Of a DNA stretch of 48,225 nt, positions 15,910-26,700 are shown one piece after another. Position 1 is the first letter of the stretch, and every line of letters starts with the position of its first letter. The position numbers and the translations under genes were made by a program. Source of the stretch: Clostridium vincentii (GTDB taxonomy: Bacteria > Bacillota > Clostridia > Clostridiales > Clostridiaceae). Location of the stretch: assembly GCF_002995745.1 (NCBI RefSeq), contig NZ_PVXQ01000027.1, positions 1 to 48,225 on the forward strand, in the 5' to 3' direction. The notes under the pieces are model-generated. The model saw only the letters and a list, made by a program, of their open reading frames with translations, did no database searches and was not told where the DNA came from.

Positions 15910-16970
15910 AGAAGAGGTTTTTTCTTAAATCTATATATGCTAAATTCACTATGATATTTTTAGGGATATGGTGGTTTTTAAATGCAATGACCTTTGGGGT
16001 TATTAATATTATCATGGCAAATAGCTTCTTGACTAAATTATCTATTGACCGTTCTGAACTGTATTATGAATTTCATAGAATTAGAGCAGTGACTGGATTA
16101 ACATTTTTACTTAGTTCGATTGTTGGAACAATTATAATTTTATTTGTTGTCAGAGGAATTGTAAAACCTATAAAGAGGCTTTCCACAGCATCTAAAGAGG
16201 TAGCAAAGGGTAATTTTGATGTCGAAGTAAAAGTGAAAAGTAAGGATGAAATCGGTCAGTTAACTGCAGATTTCAATTTAATGACACAGGAACTTAAAAA
16301 CATTGATTTATTAAGGAAGGACTTTGTCTCAAATGTATCACATGAATTTAAAACACCAATTACATCAATAAAGGGATTTGCAAAGCTTATTAGAGAGGGT
16401 AATTTAACTGCGGAGCAGCTCTCAGAGTATAGTGAGATAATTGTAGATGAAAGCGAGAGATTATCCTTACTTTCATCTAACCTATTAAAGATATCAGAAC
16501 TTGATAGCAAAATGATTCGTGAACAGGCAAAGTCATTCTCTCTGGATGAACAGATTAGGAAGGCAATTTTAATACTTGAAGTTCAATGGTCAAACAAAGA
16601 AATCGAATTTGATATAGAGCTTGAAGAAGCTAAAATTACAGGTGATGAACATTTGCTCCAGGAAGTATGGCTAAACCTAATTCAAAATGCAATTAAGTTT
16701 TCAAATCAAAAGGGCATAATAAAAATTAGTCTTTATAAAAATACAGATAAGGTAAAAGTTAAGATTGTTGATAATGGGATAGGTATAGCAGATGAAGATA
16801 AGGAGCGCATTTTTGAACGGTTTTATAAGGGTGATAAATCTCACTCAAAAGAAGGAAATGGATTGGGGCTTGTTATCGTTAAAAAAATCGTTGAATTATC
16901 CTGTGGGCAAATAGATTTTGAAAGCCAGTTGGGGAAAGGTACTACTTTTACAGTTGAACTATCTATATAA
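15906..16970 (+). CDS. Two-component sensor histidine kinase
   Basis: This 354-residue membrane kinase has two transmembrane helices (~14-38 and ~62-83) joined by only about 22 outside residues. A HAMP domain (~84-136), a HisKA domain with phosphoacceptor His146 (NVSHEFKTPITSI), and an ATPase domain with N box (NLIQNAIKF), G1 (DNGIGI) and G2 (GNGLGL) follow. With so short an outer loop it probably senses within the membrane, or through the exporter, as in Bce-type detoxification systems. It overlaps its regulator gene by four bases. Confidence 0.96.
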   Translation: MKKRFFLKSIYAKFTMIFLGIWWFLNAMTFGVINIIMANSFLTKLSIDRSELYYEFHRIRAVTGLTFLLSSIVGTIIILFVVRGIVKPIKRLSTASKEVAKGNFDVEVKVKSKDEIGQLTADFNLMTQELKNIDLLRKDFVSNVSHEFKTPITSIKGFAKLIREGNLTAEQLSEYSEIIVDESERLSLLSSNLLKISELDSKMIREQAKSFSLDEQIRKAILILEVQWSNKEIEFDIELEEAKITGDEHLLQEVWLNLIQNAIKFSNQKGIIKISLYKNTDKVKVKIVDNGIGIADEDKERIFERFYKGDKSHSKEGNGLGLVIVKKIVELSCGQIDFESQLGKGTTFTVELSI

Positions 16971-16991
16971 TGCTCGGTTTGAACTAATTAG

Positions 16992-17019
16992 ACATCTAAC
17001 TATTGTTAGATGTTTTTTT
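16992..17019 (+). terminator. Terminator of the exporter/two-component operon
   Basis: ACATCTAAC-TATT-GTTAGATGT followed by T residues. It is 22 bases past the kinase stop and resembles the tRNA terminator at 12253. Confidence 0.92.
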
Positions 17020-17042
17020 AATATTTAGACAAAATCATAAGA

Positions 17043-17056
17043 TTGTATAAATACAA
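17043..17056. promoter_or_regulatory. Palindrome in the oleate hydratase promoter region
   Basis: TTGTAT-AA-ATACAA is a palindrome with two central bases. It lies at about -35 relative to TATAAT at 17073-17078. Related TTGTAT and TTGTAA sequences occur in front of the nearby TetR gene, so it may be a TetR operator. Confidence 0.35.
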
Positions 17057-17126
17057 TGTTGTTTATATAAATTATAATAGTAAATAAGAAGAATTAATAG
17101 ATTAAATAGAAAAGTGATGGAATCAT

Positions 17127-18848
17127 ATGAGTAAGAAGCCAAGCAATAAAAATATACTACTAGCTTTAGGAGCTGTAGCAGGTGCAGCAGCTGTAGCTGC
17201 AATAACAGCAAATAAACTTAAAAAGAAATCTGAAGTACAGAATAGGGCAGTGACAGAAATAGATCATGAAGATAAGCAAGTCTATTTTGTTGGGGGTGGA
17301 TTAGCTTCTTTAGCAGGTGCAGCCTATCTTGTCCGAGACTGTAATTTTAAAGGAGAAAACATTCATATTATTGAAAGAATGAAAATTCTTGGTGGTAGTA
17401 ATGATGGATCAGGAGATCCTATAAATGGATTCTTATGTCGTGGTGGTAGAATGCTAAATGAAGAAACTTACGAAAATTTTTGGGAGTTATTTTCGAGTAT
17501 TCCATCCTTAGATTTACCAGGTAAAAATGTGACAGAAGAAATACTTAATTTTGATCATCTACATCCAACACATGCACAAGCTAGATTAATAGACAAAGAC
17601 GGAATAATTCAAGATGTATCTAGCATGGGATTTAATAATAATGATCGCATGGCCCTTGGTAAATTAATGATCACATCAGAGAAAAAACTAGATAATATCA
17701 CTATTGAAGAATGGTTTAGCAATACGCCACATTTTTTTCAAACTAATTTCTGGTATATGTGGCAAACCACTTTTGCTTTTCAAAAGTGGTCTAGCTTATT
17801 CGAATTCAAGAGATATATGGAACGTATGATTTTTGAATTCTCTCGTATTGAAACTTTAGAAGGGGTTACACGTACTCCATATAATCAATATGAATCAGTA
17901 ATACTTCCACTAAAAGCATATTTAGATGAGTTTGATGTTGATTTTAGTATTAATGCAACTGTAACTGATTTAGATTTTAAACAAGGTGATGAAGTTACAG
18001 TAACTTCAATACATCTAGAAGATTGTCAGGGGGAGAAAGTTATAAAATTAAACTCAGAGGATATTTGTATTATTACAAATGGCTGTATGACAGATAGTGC
18101 AACTATAGGTGATTTTAAGACACCAGCAGAATATAATCCTATCAAACCAATAGCTGGTGAACTTTGGGCTAAAATAGCTAAGAAGAAAATAGGTCTTGGT
18201 AATCCAGAGCCATTTTTTGGACACCCAGATCAAACTAACTGGGAAAGCTTTACTGTAACTTGTAAAGGAAATAAAATTTTAAAGCTAATTGAGAAATTTT
18301 CTGCTAATATTCCTGGTAGTGGTGCTTTAATGACATTTAAAGATTCTAGTTGGTTAATGAGTATTGTTGTTTCGTCACAACCACATTTTAAAAATCAACC
18401 ACTTGATACTACTATTTTTTGGGGATATGGTTTATATACAGAAAAAGTTGGGGACTATGTAAAGAAACCAATGCGTGAATGCACAGGTGAGGAGATGTTA
18501 ATAGAACTTTTACATCACTTACAAATGGCAGATAAAATAGATGAGATTATGGACACTATAATCAATGTTATTCCATGCATGATGCCGTATATAGATTCGC
18601 AGTTTCAGCCTCGTAAGATGACTGATCGTCCCAAGGTCGTACCAGAAGGATCAACAAATTTTGCTATGATTAGTCAGTTTGTTGAAATTCCAGAAGATAT
18701 GGTATTTACTGAAGAATATTCTGTACGTGCAGCAAAAATAGCTGTATATACTCTTTTAAATATAAAACATAAAAAAATTATTCCAGTAACTCAATACAAA
18801 AAGAAACCTAGGATTTTAAAGGATGCCCTAAAAACTTCTTATAGATAA
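17127..18848 (+). CDS. ohyA: Oleate hydratase (MCRA family), with N-terminal hydrophobic segment
   Basis: This 573-residue flavoenzyme of the myosin-cross-reactive antigen family adds water to cis-9 double bonds of unsaturated fatty acids such as oleate, detoxifying them. Conserved features are the FAD site (FVGGGLASLAGAAYLVRD, ~54-71), then GSNDGSGD, FLCRGGRMLNEETYE, and later WSSLFEFKRYMERMIFEFSRI and TRTPYNQYESVI. Unlike typical members it begins with a Lys-rich stretch and a hydrophobic segment (residues ~10-28, Ala/Val-rich) before the catalytic domain. This could anchor it to the membrane. Its ribosome binding site is weak (AAGTGATGG). A TetR-type gene lies convergently downstream and probably controls it. 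Confidence 0.95.
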   Translation: MSKKPSNKNILLALGAVAGAAAVAAITANKLKKKSEVQNRAVTEIDHEDKQVYFVGGGLASLAGAAYLVRDCNFKGENIHIIERMKILGGSNDGSGDPINGFLCRGGRMLNEETYENFWELFSSIPSLDLPGKNVTEEILNFDHLHPTHAQARLIDKDGIIQDVSSMGFNNNDRMALGKLMITSEKKLDNITIEEWFSNTPHFFQTNFWYMWQTTFAFQKWSSLFEFKRYMERMIFEFSRIETLEGVTRTPYNQYESVILPLKAYLDEFDVDFSINATVTDLDFKQGDEVTVTSIHLEDCQGEKVIKLNSEDICIITNGCMTDSATIGDFKTPAEYNPIKPIAGELWAKIAKKKIGLGNPEPFFGHPDQTNWESFTVTCKGNKILKLIEKFSANIPGSGALMTFKDSSWLMSIVVSSQPHFKNQPLDTTIFWGYGLYTEKVGDYVKKPMRECTGEEMLIELLHHLQMADKIDEIMDTIINVIPCMMPYIDSQFQPRKMTDRPKVVPEGSTNFAMISQFVEIPEDMVFTEEYSVRAAKIAVYTLLNIKHKKIIPVTQYKKKPRILKDALKTSYR

Positions 18849-18872
18849 AATTCATAATTATAAGAGAAATGA

Positions 18873-18908
18873 ACTACTCAGTTAGGTAAATGTAACTGGG
18901 TAGTTTTA
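18873..18908. terminator. Shared terminator between ohyA and the TetR gene
   Basis: ACTACTCAGTTA-GGTAAATG-TAACTGGGTAGT followed by TTTATTT is a 12-bp stem with one mismatched or wobble pair. The TetR stop codon (18878-18880) and its last codons are part of the stem. Confidence 0.82.
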
Positions 18909-19447
18909 TTTATCATTTTTTCAATGTCTCCATTAACTAATCTTTCAACTTTTTCAATAATATTTTCTGGACTATCAGTCATACCATCTTTCATCCAAGA
19001 AGTTAAAATTCCAATAAAAGCAAAAGTATAAAAATTAGAAATAAACTCTTTTTCTTTAGAAGATAAAGAAGAAGAATTTGATACTTCGTCCACAACATTA
19101 ATTAGAAGATTAAATATCTCATGGTGTAAAAAATATTCAAGGTGATCCCTTCCCATTGAGTTAAAGGTGTTCATACAAAAAGATTTGTTAGTCTTTACAT
19201 ATTGGAATATTTTCAAAAAACCTTGTTGCCAAGTTTCATAGGTTTTATAATCTGAAATACTGCCTACAGCTTCAGTTTTGTAAATCCACCCTAATAAATC
19301 ATAGATATCTTGAAAATGATAGTAGAATGTTTGGCGGTTAACACCACAATCAACAACTAGATCATTAATTGTAATTTTTGTTAGAGGCTTTTTTGCCATT
19401 ATTTTTTTAAGAGAAGTAGCAAGTGACTCTTTTGTTTTTTGTATCAT
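18878..19447 (-). CDS. TetR/AcrR family transcriptional regulator (DhaS-like C-terminus)
   Basis: This 189-residue protein has an N-terminal TetR helix-turn-helix (KITINDLVVDCGVNRQTFYYHFQDIYDLL, residues ~25-53). The helical C-terminal domain resembles the TetR_C_8/DhaS group. Start: TGAGGTG lies six bases before the ATG at 19447; the GTG at 19456 is inside that site. It is convergent with oleate hydratase and probably represses it and itself. Candidate sites are an inverted AATTGTAA..TTACAATT upstream of its start and the TTGTAT-AA-ATACAA palindrome before ohyA. The ligand may be a fatty acid, which is an inference from context. Confidence 0.9.
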   Translation of the reverse strand: MIQKTKESLATSLKKIMAKKPLTKITINDLVVDCGVNRQTFYYHFQDIYDLLGWIYKTEAVGSISDYKTYETWQQGFLKIFQYVKTNKSFCMNTFNSMGRDHLEYFLHHEIFNLLINVVDEVSNSSSLSSKEKEFISNFYTFAFIGILTSWMKDGMTDSPENIIEKVERLVNGDIEKMINKTTQLHLPN

Positions 19448-19468
19448 ATAAAACACCTCAATTTTTAA

Positions 19469-19533
19469 AATTGTAATAAAAATAAATTGTATACCTATAA
19501 CCGAAAAGTTACAATTATTTTTCTTATACCTAT
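19469..19533. promoter_or_regulatory. Candidate operator region of the TetR gene
   Basis: An inverted repeat AATTGTAA (19469-19476) / TTACAATT (19509-19516) is interleaved with two direct copies of TATACCTAT (19490-19498 and 19525-19533). They lie 22-86 bases upstream of the TetR start and could be autoregulatory sites. Confidence 0.35.
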
Positions 19534-19603
19534 GTAAATAATATTAAATAAAGTGTAAATAGTACCAATAATGGTTTAACATAGCTAATATTTGTATATA
19601 ATA

Positions 19604-19638
19604 TAAGTAATAAGTAATAAGTAATAAGTAATAAGTAA
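19604..19638 (+). repeat. Heptanucleotide tandem repeat, 5 x TAAGTAA, in a 5' untranslated region
   Basis: Five perfect copies of TAAGTAA lie between a TATAAT (19597-19602) and the ribosome binding site GAAGGTGAT of the acetyltransferase gene. Because the unit has seven bases, TAA stop codons occur in all three frames. Confidence 0.95.
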
Positions 19639-19650
19639 GAAGGTGATTTT

Positions 19651-20175
19651 ATTCTTAAGGGTGAAAACATTTACTTGAAATCTATGGAGAAACAAGATCT
19701 CTATAGATTATTCGATATTTGTGAGGATAAACAGGTAAGAAAATATAATAGCTATCATTCTATCTTGCCGGATAAAAAATTTATTCTAGATAATTTCCAT
19801 ATAGCAAAAAGAGTAAATAAAAATAATTTAACTATTGTAAGTGAGAAGGACATCGTTATAGGATTTGTAAATTATCAAATTAAATCTGAATATATTTGTA
19901 CAATTGGAATAACTTTAGGTAAACGCTTTTGGGGAAGAGGCTATGGGAAAGATTCAATTGTAACTTTAGTTAATTTCTTATTTGATGAAAAGGATATTGA
20001 AGAGATTGAAATAGAAGTAGCCATGCCAAATGTTAGGGCTATTAATTGTTATAAAAGATGTGGATTTACTAAGAGGAATATTAATAAAAATTCCTTTAAA
20101 ACAGATACAGGCTACGTCGATACTATGAATATGAATTTATATAAAGAACAATTTTACAACGAAGATATTGGTTAA
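19651..20175 (+). CDS. GNAT family N-acetyltransferase (RimJ/RimL-like)
   Basis: This ~174-residue acetyltransferase transfers an acetyl group from acetyl-CoA to an amine. The acetyl-CoA loop is in GKRFWGRGYGKDSIVTLV (R/Q-x-x-G-x-G/A type), and EIEVAMPNVRAINCYKRCGFTKR is the usual C-terminal half. The substrate is unknown. Start: family N-termini read M-LKGENIYLKxM; in frame this places the first codon at ATT 19651, preceded by AAGGTGAT (19640-19647). An in-frame stop (19636-19638) precludes anything further upstream. The only ordinary start is TTG 19675, which would remove the first conserved strand. Confidence 0.85.
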   Translation: MLKGENIYLKSMEKQDLYRLFDICEDKQVRKYNSYHSILPDKKFILDNFHIAKRVNKNNLTIVSEKDIVIGFVNYQIKSEYICTIGITLGKRFWGRGYGKDSIVTLVNFLFDEKDIEEIEIEVAMPNVRAINCYKRCGFTKRNINKNSFKTDTGYVDTMNMNLYKEQFYNEDIG

Positions 20176-20180
20176 GAGAG

Positions 20181-20207
20181 AAAGCACCTGATGAGTAGGT
20201 GCTTTTT
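20181..20207 (+). terminator. Terminator of the acetyltransferase gene
   Basis: AAAGCACCT-GATGAGT-AGGTGCTTT followed by TT, five bases after the stop codon. Confidence 0.88.
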
Positions 20208-20345
20208 GTTATAGTATAATAGATTTTAGGAAGGTATTTATAATAAGTTATAGAATTAGTTAATTTAGGCACAATCAAAGTGATAATAAATTAGCATGAT
20301 CTTTTCATGTGCCTTAAGAGAAAATTCATTTTAGGAGTGAATATT

Positions 20346-23300
20346 ATGGGAATAAGATTTATTTATGGAAGGGCAGGCTGTGGTAAAAGTCAGTTCTGTC
20401 TAAACCAGATAAAGAAAAAAATAGAAGAAGACAGTTACAATAAATTAATATATATAGTTCCAGAGCAGTACACCTTCCAAAGGGAGACTTTACTTTTAAG
20501 GGAGGTAGGCGAGAGGGCACTACTTCGAGCAGAGGTCTTAAGTTTTAAGAGAATGGCGAGCCGGGTTTTTGAAAATTGTGGCGGACGGGTCCACGATAGG
20601 ATGAAGGACTCGGGCAGAAGTATGCTTATTCATAAAATACTTCAAGAAGGTGAGGAAAACTTACATTATTTTAATAGGATATCAAAAGAACAAGGTTTTA
20701 TAGATATAGTCTCAGATACTATAACAGAGTTCAAAAAATATAATGTTACACCAGAGAGAATTAAGGAAAATCTAGATAAGATTGAGGATAAGGATTTAAA
20801 GGATAAGCTAACAGATTTATCGTTAATATATGAGAATTTTAATAAGAGTATAGATGAGAATTTAATTGATGGAGATGATGAACTAACATTATTAGCAGAT
20901 AAGCTTAATAATTGTTCATTATATGATGGAGCAGAAATTTGGATAGATGAATTTACAACCTTCACACCTCAGCAGATAGAAGTAATAGGCGTATTGGCTA
21001 GAAAATGTAAAACTATAAATATTACGTTATGTATGGGTGAAATTGGTGATGAAAATCATGGAGAGGTTACTGATATATTTAATTCAATTAAGACTACAGA
21101 GATTAAGATATTAAAGCTTATGAAGGAGAATAATGTTAAATATCTAGAGCCTATTGATTTAAATATTCAAAAGGAGGATAGGTTTAAAGATAGTAGAGAA
21201 CTTAAGCACCTGGAAAAATATTTTTTTACATATCCATTTAAGGAAGCTAGAGGTCAAATAGAAGATATAAGACTATATAAGGCAAATAACTCCTATGATG
21301 AAATGGAAGCTGTAGCTAAGGAGATAATAAGGCTTGTTAGAGATGAAGGCTATAGATATAAGGATATATCAGTAGTATGCAGAAACATAAATGATTATGA
21401 AAAGATTACTACAGTTATATTTAATGAATATGATATCCCTAAGTTTATAGATAAAAAAATAGGCATATTAAATAATCCAATGGTTGTTTTAATATTGTCA
21501 GCATTTGAGGTGTATATTAGAAACTGGTCCTATGAAAGTGTTTTTAAGTATTTAAAAAGTGGGTTATCAGGTATAGATAGAAAAGATATAGATATATTAG
21601 AGAATTACATTTTAGCAAGAGGAATAAAGGGATTTAGATGGACTGGTGAATTGATTATTGAAGAGGATGGCAAAAATGAAGAAGTAATTAACATAATGTT
21701 TAAGGCACGCGAGCCTCTTATGAAATTTCACAAAGCTGTTAAGTCAGGTAAAACAGTAAAGGAAAAATGTAGGGCTATTTATGAGTTTTTAGTTGAATTA
21801 GATACTTTTAATATTATAAATAATTGGATTGATAATTTTGAAACTAAGGGAATGCAAAGTAAGGTTAAGGAATATGACCAGGTACCAGCTATAGTAATAG
21901 ATATTTTAGATCAAGCTGTAGAAGTAATTGGAGATGAGACTTCAGATATAGCAGAGTTTTATAAAATACTTAATGCTGGATTTGAAAGTAAAGAAATAGG
22001 GGTAATACCGGCTACTTTAGATGAAGTTAATGTAGGAGATATTGCAAGGATTAAGGGAAGAGATGTAAAGGCTTTATTTATAGTAGGAGTAAATGATGGA
22101 GTATTGCCGGCCGGCAATAAGGAAGAGGGGATACTTTCAGATAGAGATAGAGATATATTAAAGGACATGGGTCTAGAATTATCATCAACTACTAAATCAA
22201 AGGTTTTCGAAGAACAATTTATGGTGTATACCGCATTAACAATAGCTAGAAAATTTTTAATGATAAGTTACCCTATGGCGGATTTCGAAGGTAAATCACT
22301 AAGAGCATCTATAGTTATACCTAGATTAAAGAGGCTTTATCCAGATCTTAAAGAGGAAAGCGAAATATATAATGTTAGAAATAAAGCGGATAAATATCCT
22401 GATATAGTCTCTCCTGGAGCTACTTTTAATAAGTTGATTTTAGCTTTAAGAAAAAATTATGAAGAAGTCGAGGTAGAAGATTATTGGAAGGATGTATATG
22501 CTTGGTTTAAGGATAAGAATGAGTATAAGAATAAAGCTGGGAATATATTTGAAGGTCTTAGTTATAGCAATACTGGAGAAGTAATGGCAAAGGATAAGAT
22601 AAGGGATCTTTATAGCACTGAAAAGGGGAGGTTACTATTTAGTGTATCAAGACTTGAAAAATATGCTCAGTGTCCTTTTTCATATTTTGTTCAGTATGGA
22701 CTAAAAGCTAAAGATCGAAAAATATATGAATTTTCAGCACCTGATTTGGGATCTTTTATGCATGATATATTAGATGATTTTACAAATAAGGTTAAAAAAG
22801 AAAAGATAGCTTGGTCAGATCTTACAACAGATAGATGCAGAAGAATAGTTGGAGAGCTTGTACAGATTAAGCTTAAGGAAGATAGTAATTCTATACTCAA
22901 TAGTAGTAAAAAATATAAACATTTCACTGATAGATTTAAGCGAATTATTACAAAGTCGGTATTAATAATAGCAGAGCAAATGAGAAAGGGGCAATTTGAG
23001 GTTTTTAGTAATGAATTTGTTTTTGGTAGCTTTGAAGACGGTGCTCCAATAAAATTAAATTTGCCCTCTGGGGAAGAAGTTTTTCTAACTGGTAGAATAG
23101 ATAGAATTGATACCCTTGATATGGATGACAATACTTATGTAAGGGTTATAGATTATAAATCAGGGGCAAAGAAATTTGATTTAAATGAACTTTACTACGG
23201 GCTACAAATTCAGCTTTTAGTTTATTTGGATGCTATACTTAGAAATTCTCAGTCTATATTAAATAAACAGGCCATGCCAGGAGCAATTTTATATTTTAGA

Positions 23301-23777
23301 ATAGATGATCCTATTATTAAGAGTAAAAGTGAGCTAGAGGATGAGGAAGTAAGAAAACAAGTTCTTCAGAAACTTAAGATGAATGGATTATTACTTAAAG
23401 ATGCGCAGCTTGTTCGTGCTATGGATAATGATATGGAGACCTATTCTTTAGTTATTCCGGCTACATTTAAGAAAGATGGAGAATTCGCAGCAAATAGTTC
23501 AGTTATTACTGAGGAGCAGTTTGATATCTTAAGAGATTATGTTAATGGGAAGATGATAGATCTTTGCGAAGATATGTTAAGTGGGACTATAAAAATAGAG
23601 CCATGTAAGACTCAAGAAAGAGCTTATTGTGAATACTGCGATTATTCTTCAATTTGCCAGTTTGATACTAGTATTAAGGATAATAAATATAAGCTTGTTT
23701 TGAAAAAAGATGAAGAAGCTGTGTGGAAAAAAATGAAGGAGACAGTAGAAGGAGACTATAATAATGGCAGAAACTAA
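20346..23777 (+). CDS. addB: Helicase-exonuclease AddAB, subunit AddB
   Basis: This 1143-residue subunit belongs to the AddAB (RexAB) double-strand-break resection complex, which loads RecA after Chi recognition. It shows an N-terminal Walker A ([10 protein letters not shown]), an inactivated helicase-like body and a C-terminal RecB-type nuclease (VIDYKSG). The [4Fe-4S] staple is formed by a first Cys in YAQCPFSYF and three Cys in [11 protein letters not shown]. The start at 20346 has GGAGTGA upstream; a longer in-frame ATG at 20307 has no ribosome binding site. It overlaps addA by 14 bases, which couples translation of the two subunits. Confidence 0.98.
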   Translation: MGIRFIYGRAGCGKSQFCLNQIKKKIEEDSYNKLIYIVPEQYTFQRETLLLREVGERALLRAEVLSFKRMASRVFENCGGRVHDRMKDSGRSMLIHKILQEGEENLHYFNRISKEQGFIDIVSDTITEFKKYNVTPERIKENLDKIEDKDLKDKLTDLSLIYENFNKSIDENLIDGDDELTLLADKLNNCSLYDGAEIWIDEFTTFTPQQIEVIGVLARKCKTINITLCMGEIGDENHGEVTDIFNSIKTTEIKILKLMKENNVKYLEPIDLNIQKEDRFKDSRELKHLEKYFFTYPFKEARGQIEDIRLYKANNSYDEMEAVAKEIIRLVRDEGYRYKDISVVCRNINDYEKITTVIFNEYDIPKFIDKKIGILNNPMVVLILSAFEVYIRNWSYESVFKYLKSGLSGIDRKDIDILENYILARGIKGFRWTGELIIEEDGKNEEVINIMFKAREPLMKFHKAVKSGKTVKEKCRAIYEFLVELDTFNIINNWIDNFETKGMQSKVKEYDQVPAIVIDILDQAVEVIGDETSDIAEFYKILNAGFESKEIGVIPATLDEVNVGDIARIKGRDVKALFIVGVNDGVLPAGNKEEGILSDRDRDILKDMGLELSSTTKSKVFEEQFMVYTALTIARKFLMISYPMADFEGKSLRASIVIPRLKRLYPDLKEESEIYNVRNKADKYPDIVSPGATFNKLILALRKNYEEVEVEDYWKDVYAWFKDKNEYKNKAGNIFEGLSYSNTGEVMAKDKIRDLYSTEKGRLLFSVSRLEKYAQCPFSYFVQYGLKAKDRKIYEFSAPDLGSFMHDILDDFTNKVKKEKIAWSDLTTDRCRRIVGELVQIKLKEDSNSILNSSKKYKHFTDRFKRIITKSVLIIAEQMRKGQFEVFSNEFVFGSFEDGAPIKLNLPSGEEVFLTGRIDRIDTLDMDDNTYVRVIDYKSGAKKFDLNELYYGLQIQLLVYLDAILRNSQSILNKQAMPGAILYFRIDDPIIKSKSELEDEEVRKQVLQKLKMNGLLLKDAQLVRAMDNDMETYSLVIPATFKKDGEFAANSSVITEEQFDILRDYVNGKMIDLCEDMLSGTIKIEPCKTQERAYCEYCDYSSICQFDTSIKDNKYKLVLKKDEEAVWKKMKETVEGDYNNGRN

Positions 23778-26700
23778 ATGGACTAAGGAACAATTAAGTG
23801 CTATTGAAACTAGAAAATGCAATTTATTAATAGCTGCAGCTGCTGGATCTGGCAAGACTGCAGTATTAGTTGAAAGAATTATAAGAATTATTTCAAATGA
23901 AGAAGTTCCTGTAGATATTGATAGGTTATTAGTTGTAACTTTCACAAGTGCAGCAGCCTCTGAAATGAGAGAAAGAATTGCTGGAGCAATTACTAAGGCT
24001 TTAGAGAAAAAACCAGATTCAAAAAATTTACAAAAGCAGTTAACTCTATTAAGTAGATCTAATATAACAACTATGCATTCATTTTGTTTGGATGTTATAA
24101 AAAATAATTTTCATATAATAGATTTGGATCCTGGATTTAGAATTCTGGATCAGACTGAGGGAGTCTTATTAAAAAGTGAGATTATAGAAGAACTTTTTGA
24201 GGATAAGTATGAAGAGGGAGAAGATAAATTTTTAAGACTCGTGGAAGCTTATAGTGGATCAAGGGATGATGAAAAGCTTAAGGAAATAATTTTAGAATTA
24301 TATAGATTTTGCATGAGTGGTCCTTGGCCAGAAAAGTGGCTTAGAGAAAAAAGTGAGGAATTTAATATTTCTTCAAGGGATAAATTAGAAAATAGTAAAT
24401 GGGTAGAGGTTTTAAAACAAAATATAGAGTTAGAGCTTATAGGTCTTATTAGCAGGTCAGAGCAGGCTAAGGTTCTTTGTGAAAATACAGAAGGTCTTGA
24501 GCCTTATGTTGAGACCATTAATAACGATTTAGAGTCTTTAAAGAGAATATTTGAATCTTTAAGAGGTGGTCTAGATGCTATTTATAATAACCTTATTACG
24601 ATGGAGTTTACAAAGCTTAAAACTGTCAGAAAAACTGCAGTTGAGGATGTAGAGTCTCAAGAGTCGGTTAAAGCAATAAGAAATGATGTAAAAAAGAAAA
24701 TAGGCAAGCTTAAGGAGGATGTTTTTTCAATGTCCCCTGATGAGATGTTAGCTTCAATACAGGAAGCTTATCCCTATATGAAGGAACTTGCAGAGCTTGT
24801 AATAGAGTTTGAAGATAGATTTTCTAAAGGTAAGAAGGATAAGGGAACATTAGATTTCAATGACTTAGAGCATTTATGCCTGAAAATATTAAGTAATGAA
24901 GAGGTAAAGGTAGCTAAGAAATTTAAGGAATATTTTGATGAGGTTTTAGTGGATGAATATCAAGATTCTAATAGTGTTCAAGAAGCTATTATAGACTTAG
25001 TTTCTAGGAAGCTAGGTGCTGACCCTAACGTATTTATGGTTGGAGATGTAAAGCAAAGTATTTATAGATTTAGACAGGCAAAGCCAGAATTGTTTTTAGA
25101 GAAATATAGTAGCTATTCTAATGATGAGGGAAAAAATAGAAAGATACAATTATATAAGAATTTTAGAAGTAGGTTTGAAGTAATTACCGGAGTTAATTTT
25201 ATATTTAAACAACTTATGTCTAAGGTTGTTGGAGAATTGGAATATACCCATGAGGAGTCTCTTAATTTAGGGGCTGATTATAAGCTTTTAGAGGATAATA
25301 ATTCTATAGTTGGAGGAGCTGTTGAGCTTCATGTACTAGATAAGGCAGGAAAAGATATTATGGAAGAAGACTTGGAAGAATCTTTTGTAGAAGATGAAGA
25401 AGAGAATGTAGGGAGTGTAAACCTAGAGGCTAGAATAGTTGCAACTAGGATAAAAGAACTTTTATCCCAAAAGGATGAGAAACAATTTAAGGTTTTGGAT
25501 AAGGATACTGGTGAATATAGAAATCTAAAATATAAGGATATAGTAATACTTTTAAGGGCAACAAAAAATTGGTCAGAAACATTCTTAGATGAATTAGGAG
25601 CAGAGGGCATACCTGTATATGCAGATACAGCCTCAGGATATTTTGAATCTATTGAAATACGTACTATTATGTCCTTGCTTAAGGTTATTGATAATCCAAT
25701 GCAGGATGTTCCTTTAATAGCTCTTTTAAGGTCACCAATAATGAATTTTACTGTTGAAGAGTTAGCAGATGTAAGATTACTTAATAAGGATAATTATTTC
25801 TTTGAAAATATAGAATTAATAGCTTTAAATAAGGAAGATTCTATTTTAAAAGGAAAGTGTAACAGCTTTCTTGAAAATCTTAAACTTTGGCGAGAAAGAG
25901 CTATTTTCACTCCTATTGATGAATTTATTTGGTATTTATATACTGATACTGCTTACTATGGATACGTTGGGGCAATGCCTAATGGAATACTAAGACAAGC
26001 AAATTTAAGAATATTATTCCAAAGGGCTAAGCAATATGAAGAAACCAGCTTTAAGGGACTATTTAATTTTATAAACTTCATAAATAAGCTTAGAAAATCT
26101 TCAGGAGATATGGGTAGTGCTAAGATTTTAGGCGAAAATGAAGATGTAGTTAGAATAATGAGTATCCATAAAAGTAAGGGATTAGAATTTCCAGTAGTAT
26201 TTTTATCTGGGGCAGGAAAGCAGTTCAATTTAATGGATTTAAATAAAAACATTTTATTTCATGAGGAATTAGGATTAGGACCAGAGCTTGTTAACCTAGA
26301 AAAAAGAGTAAGTTATAGTACACTTCCAAAGGAAGCAATAAAGCAAAGGATTAAACTTGAAACCTTATCTGAAGAGATGAGAATATTATATGTTGCTTTT
26401 ACTAGAGCCAAGGAAAAACTCATTATAACTGGTGCAACTGCAGATATAACAAAGTGGTGTAAAAAATCTTGTAGCGCGGCATCTTTAAATGGAGAGGAAA
26501 TATTGTCCTCTGAAGTTCTTAAAGGAAAGTCCTATTTAGATTGGATGGGTATGGCGATTTGTAAACATAAAGATGGAAATTTATTAAGAGAGTTAGCTGA
26601 AGCCATGGATATAAATGTAAAAGATGATTTATCCACATGGGAAGTTAAGTTTTGGAATAAATCTGAACTAGTTGTGGATAAAAAATTAGAGGCTGTGGAT

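Noticed and set aside
19604..19638. Heptamer array as a CRISPR-like repeat
   Set aside because: The units are seven bases with no spacers.
20307..20345. Longer AddB starting at ATG 20307
   Set aside because: No ribosome binding site; the conserved N-terminus begins at 20346 after GGAGTGA.
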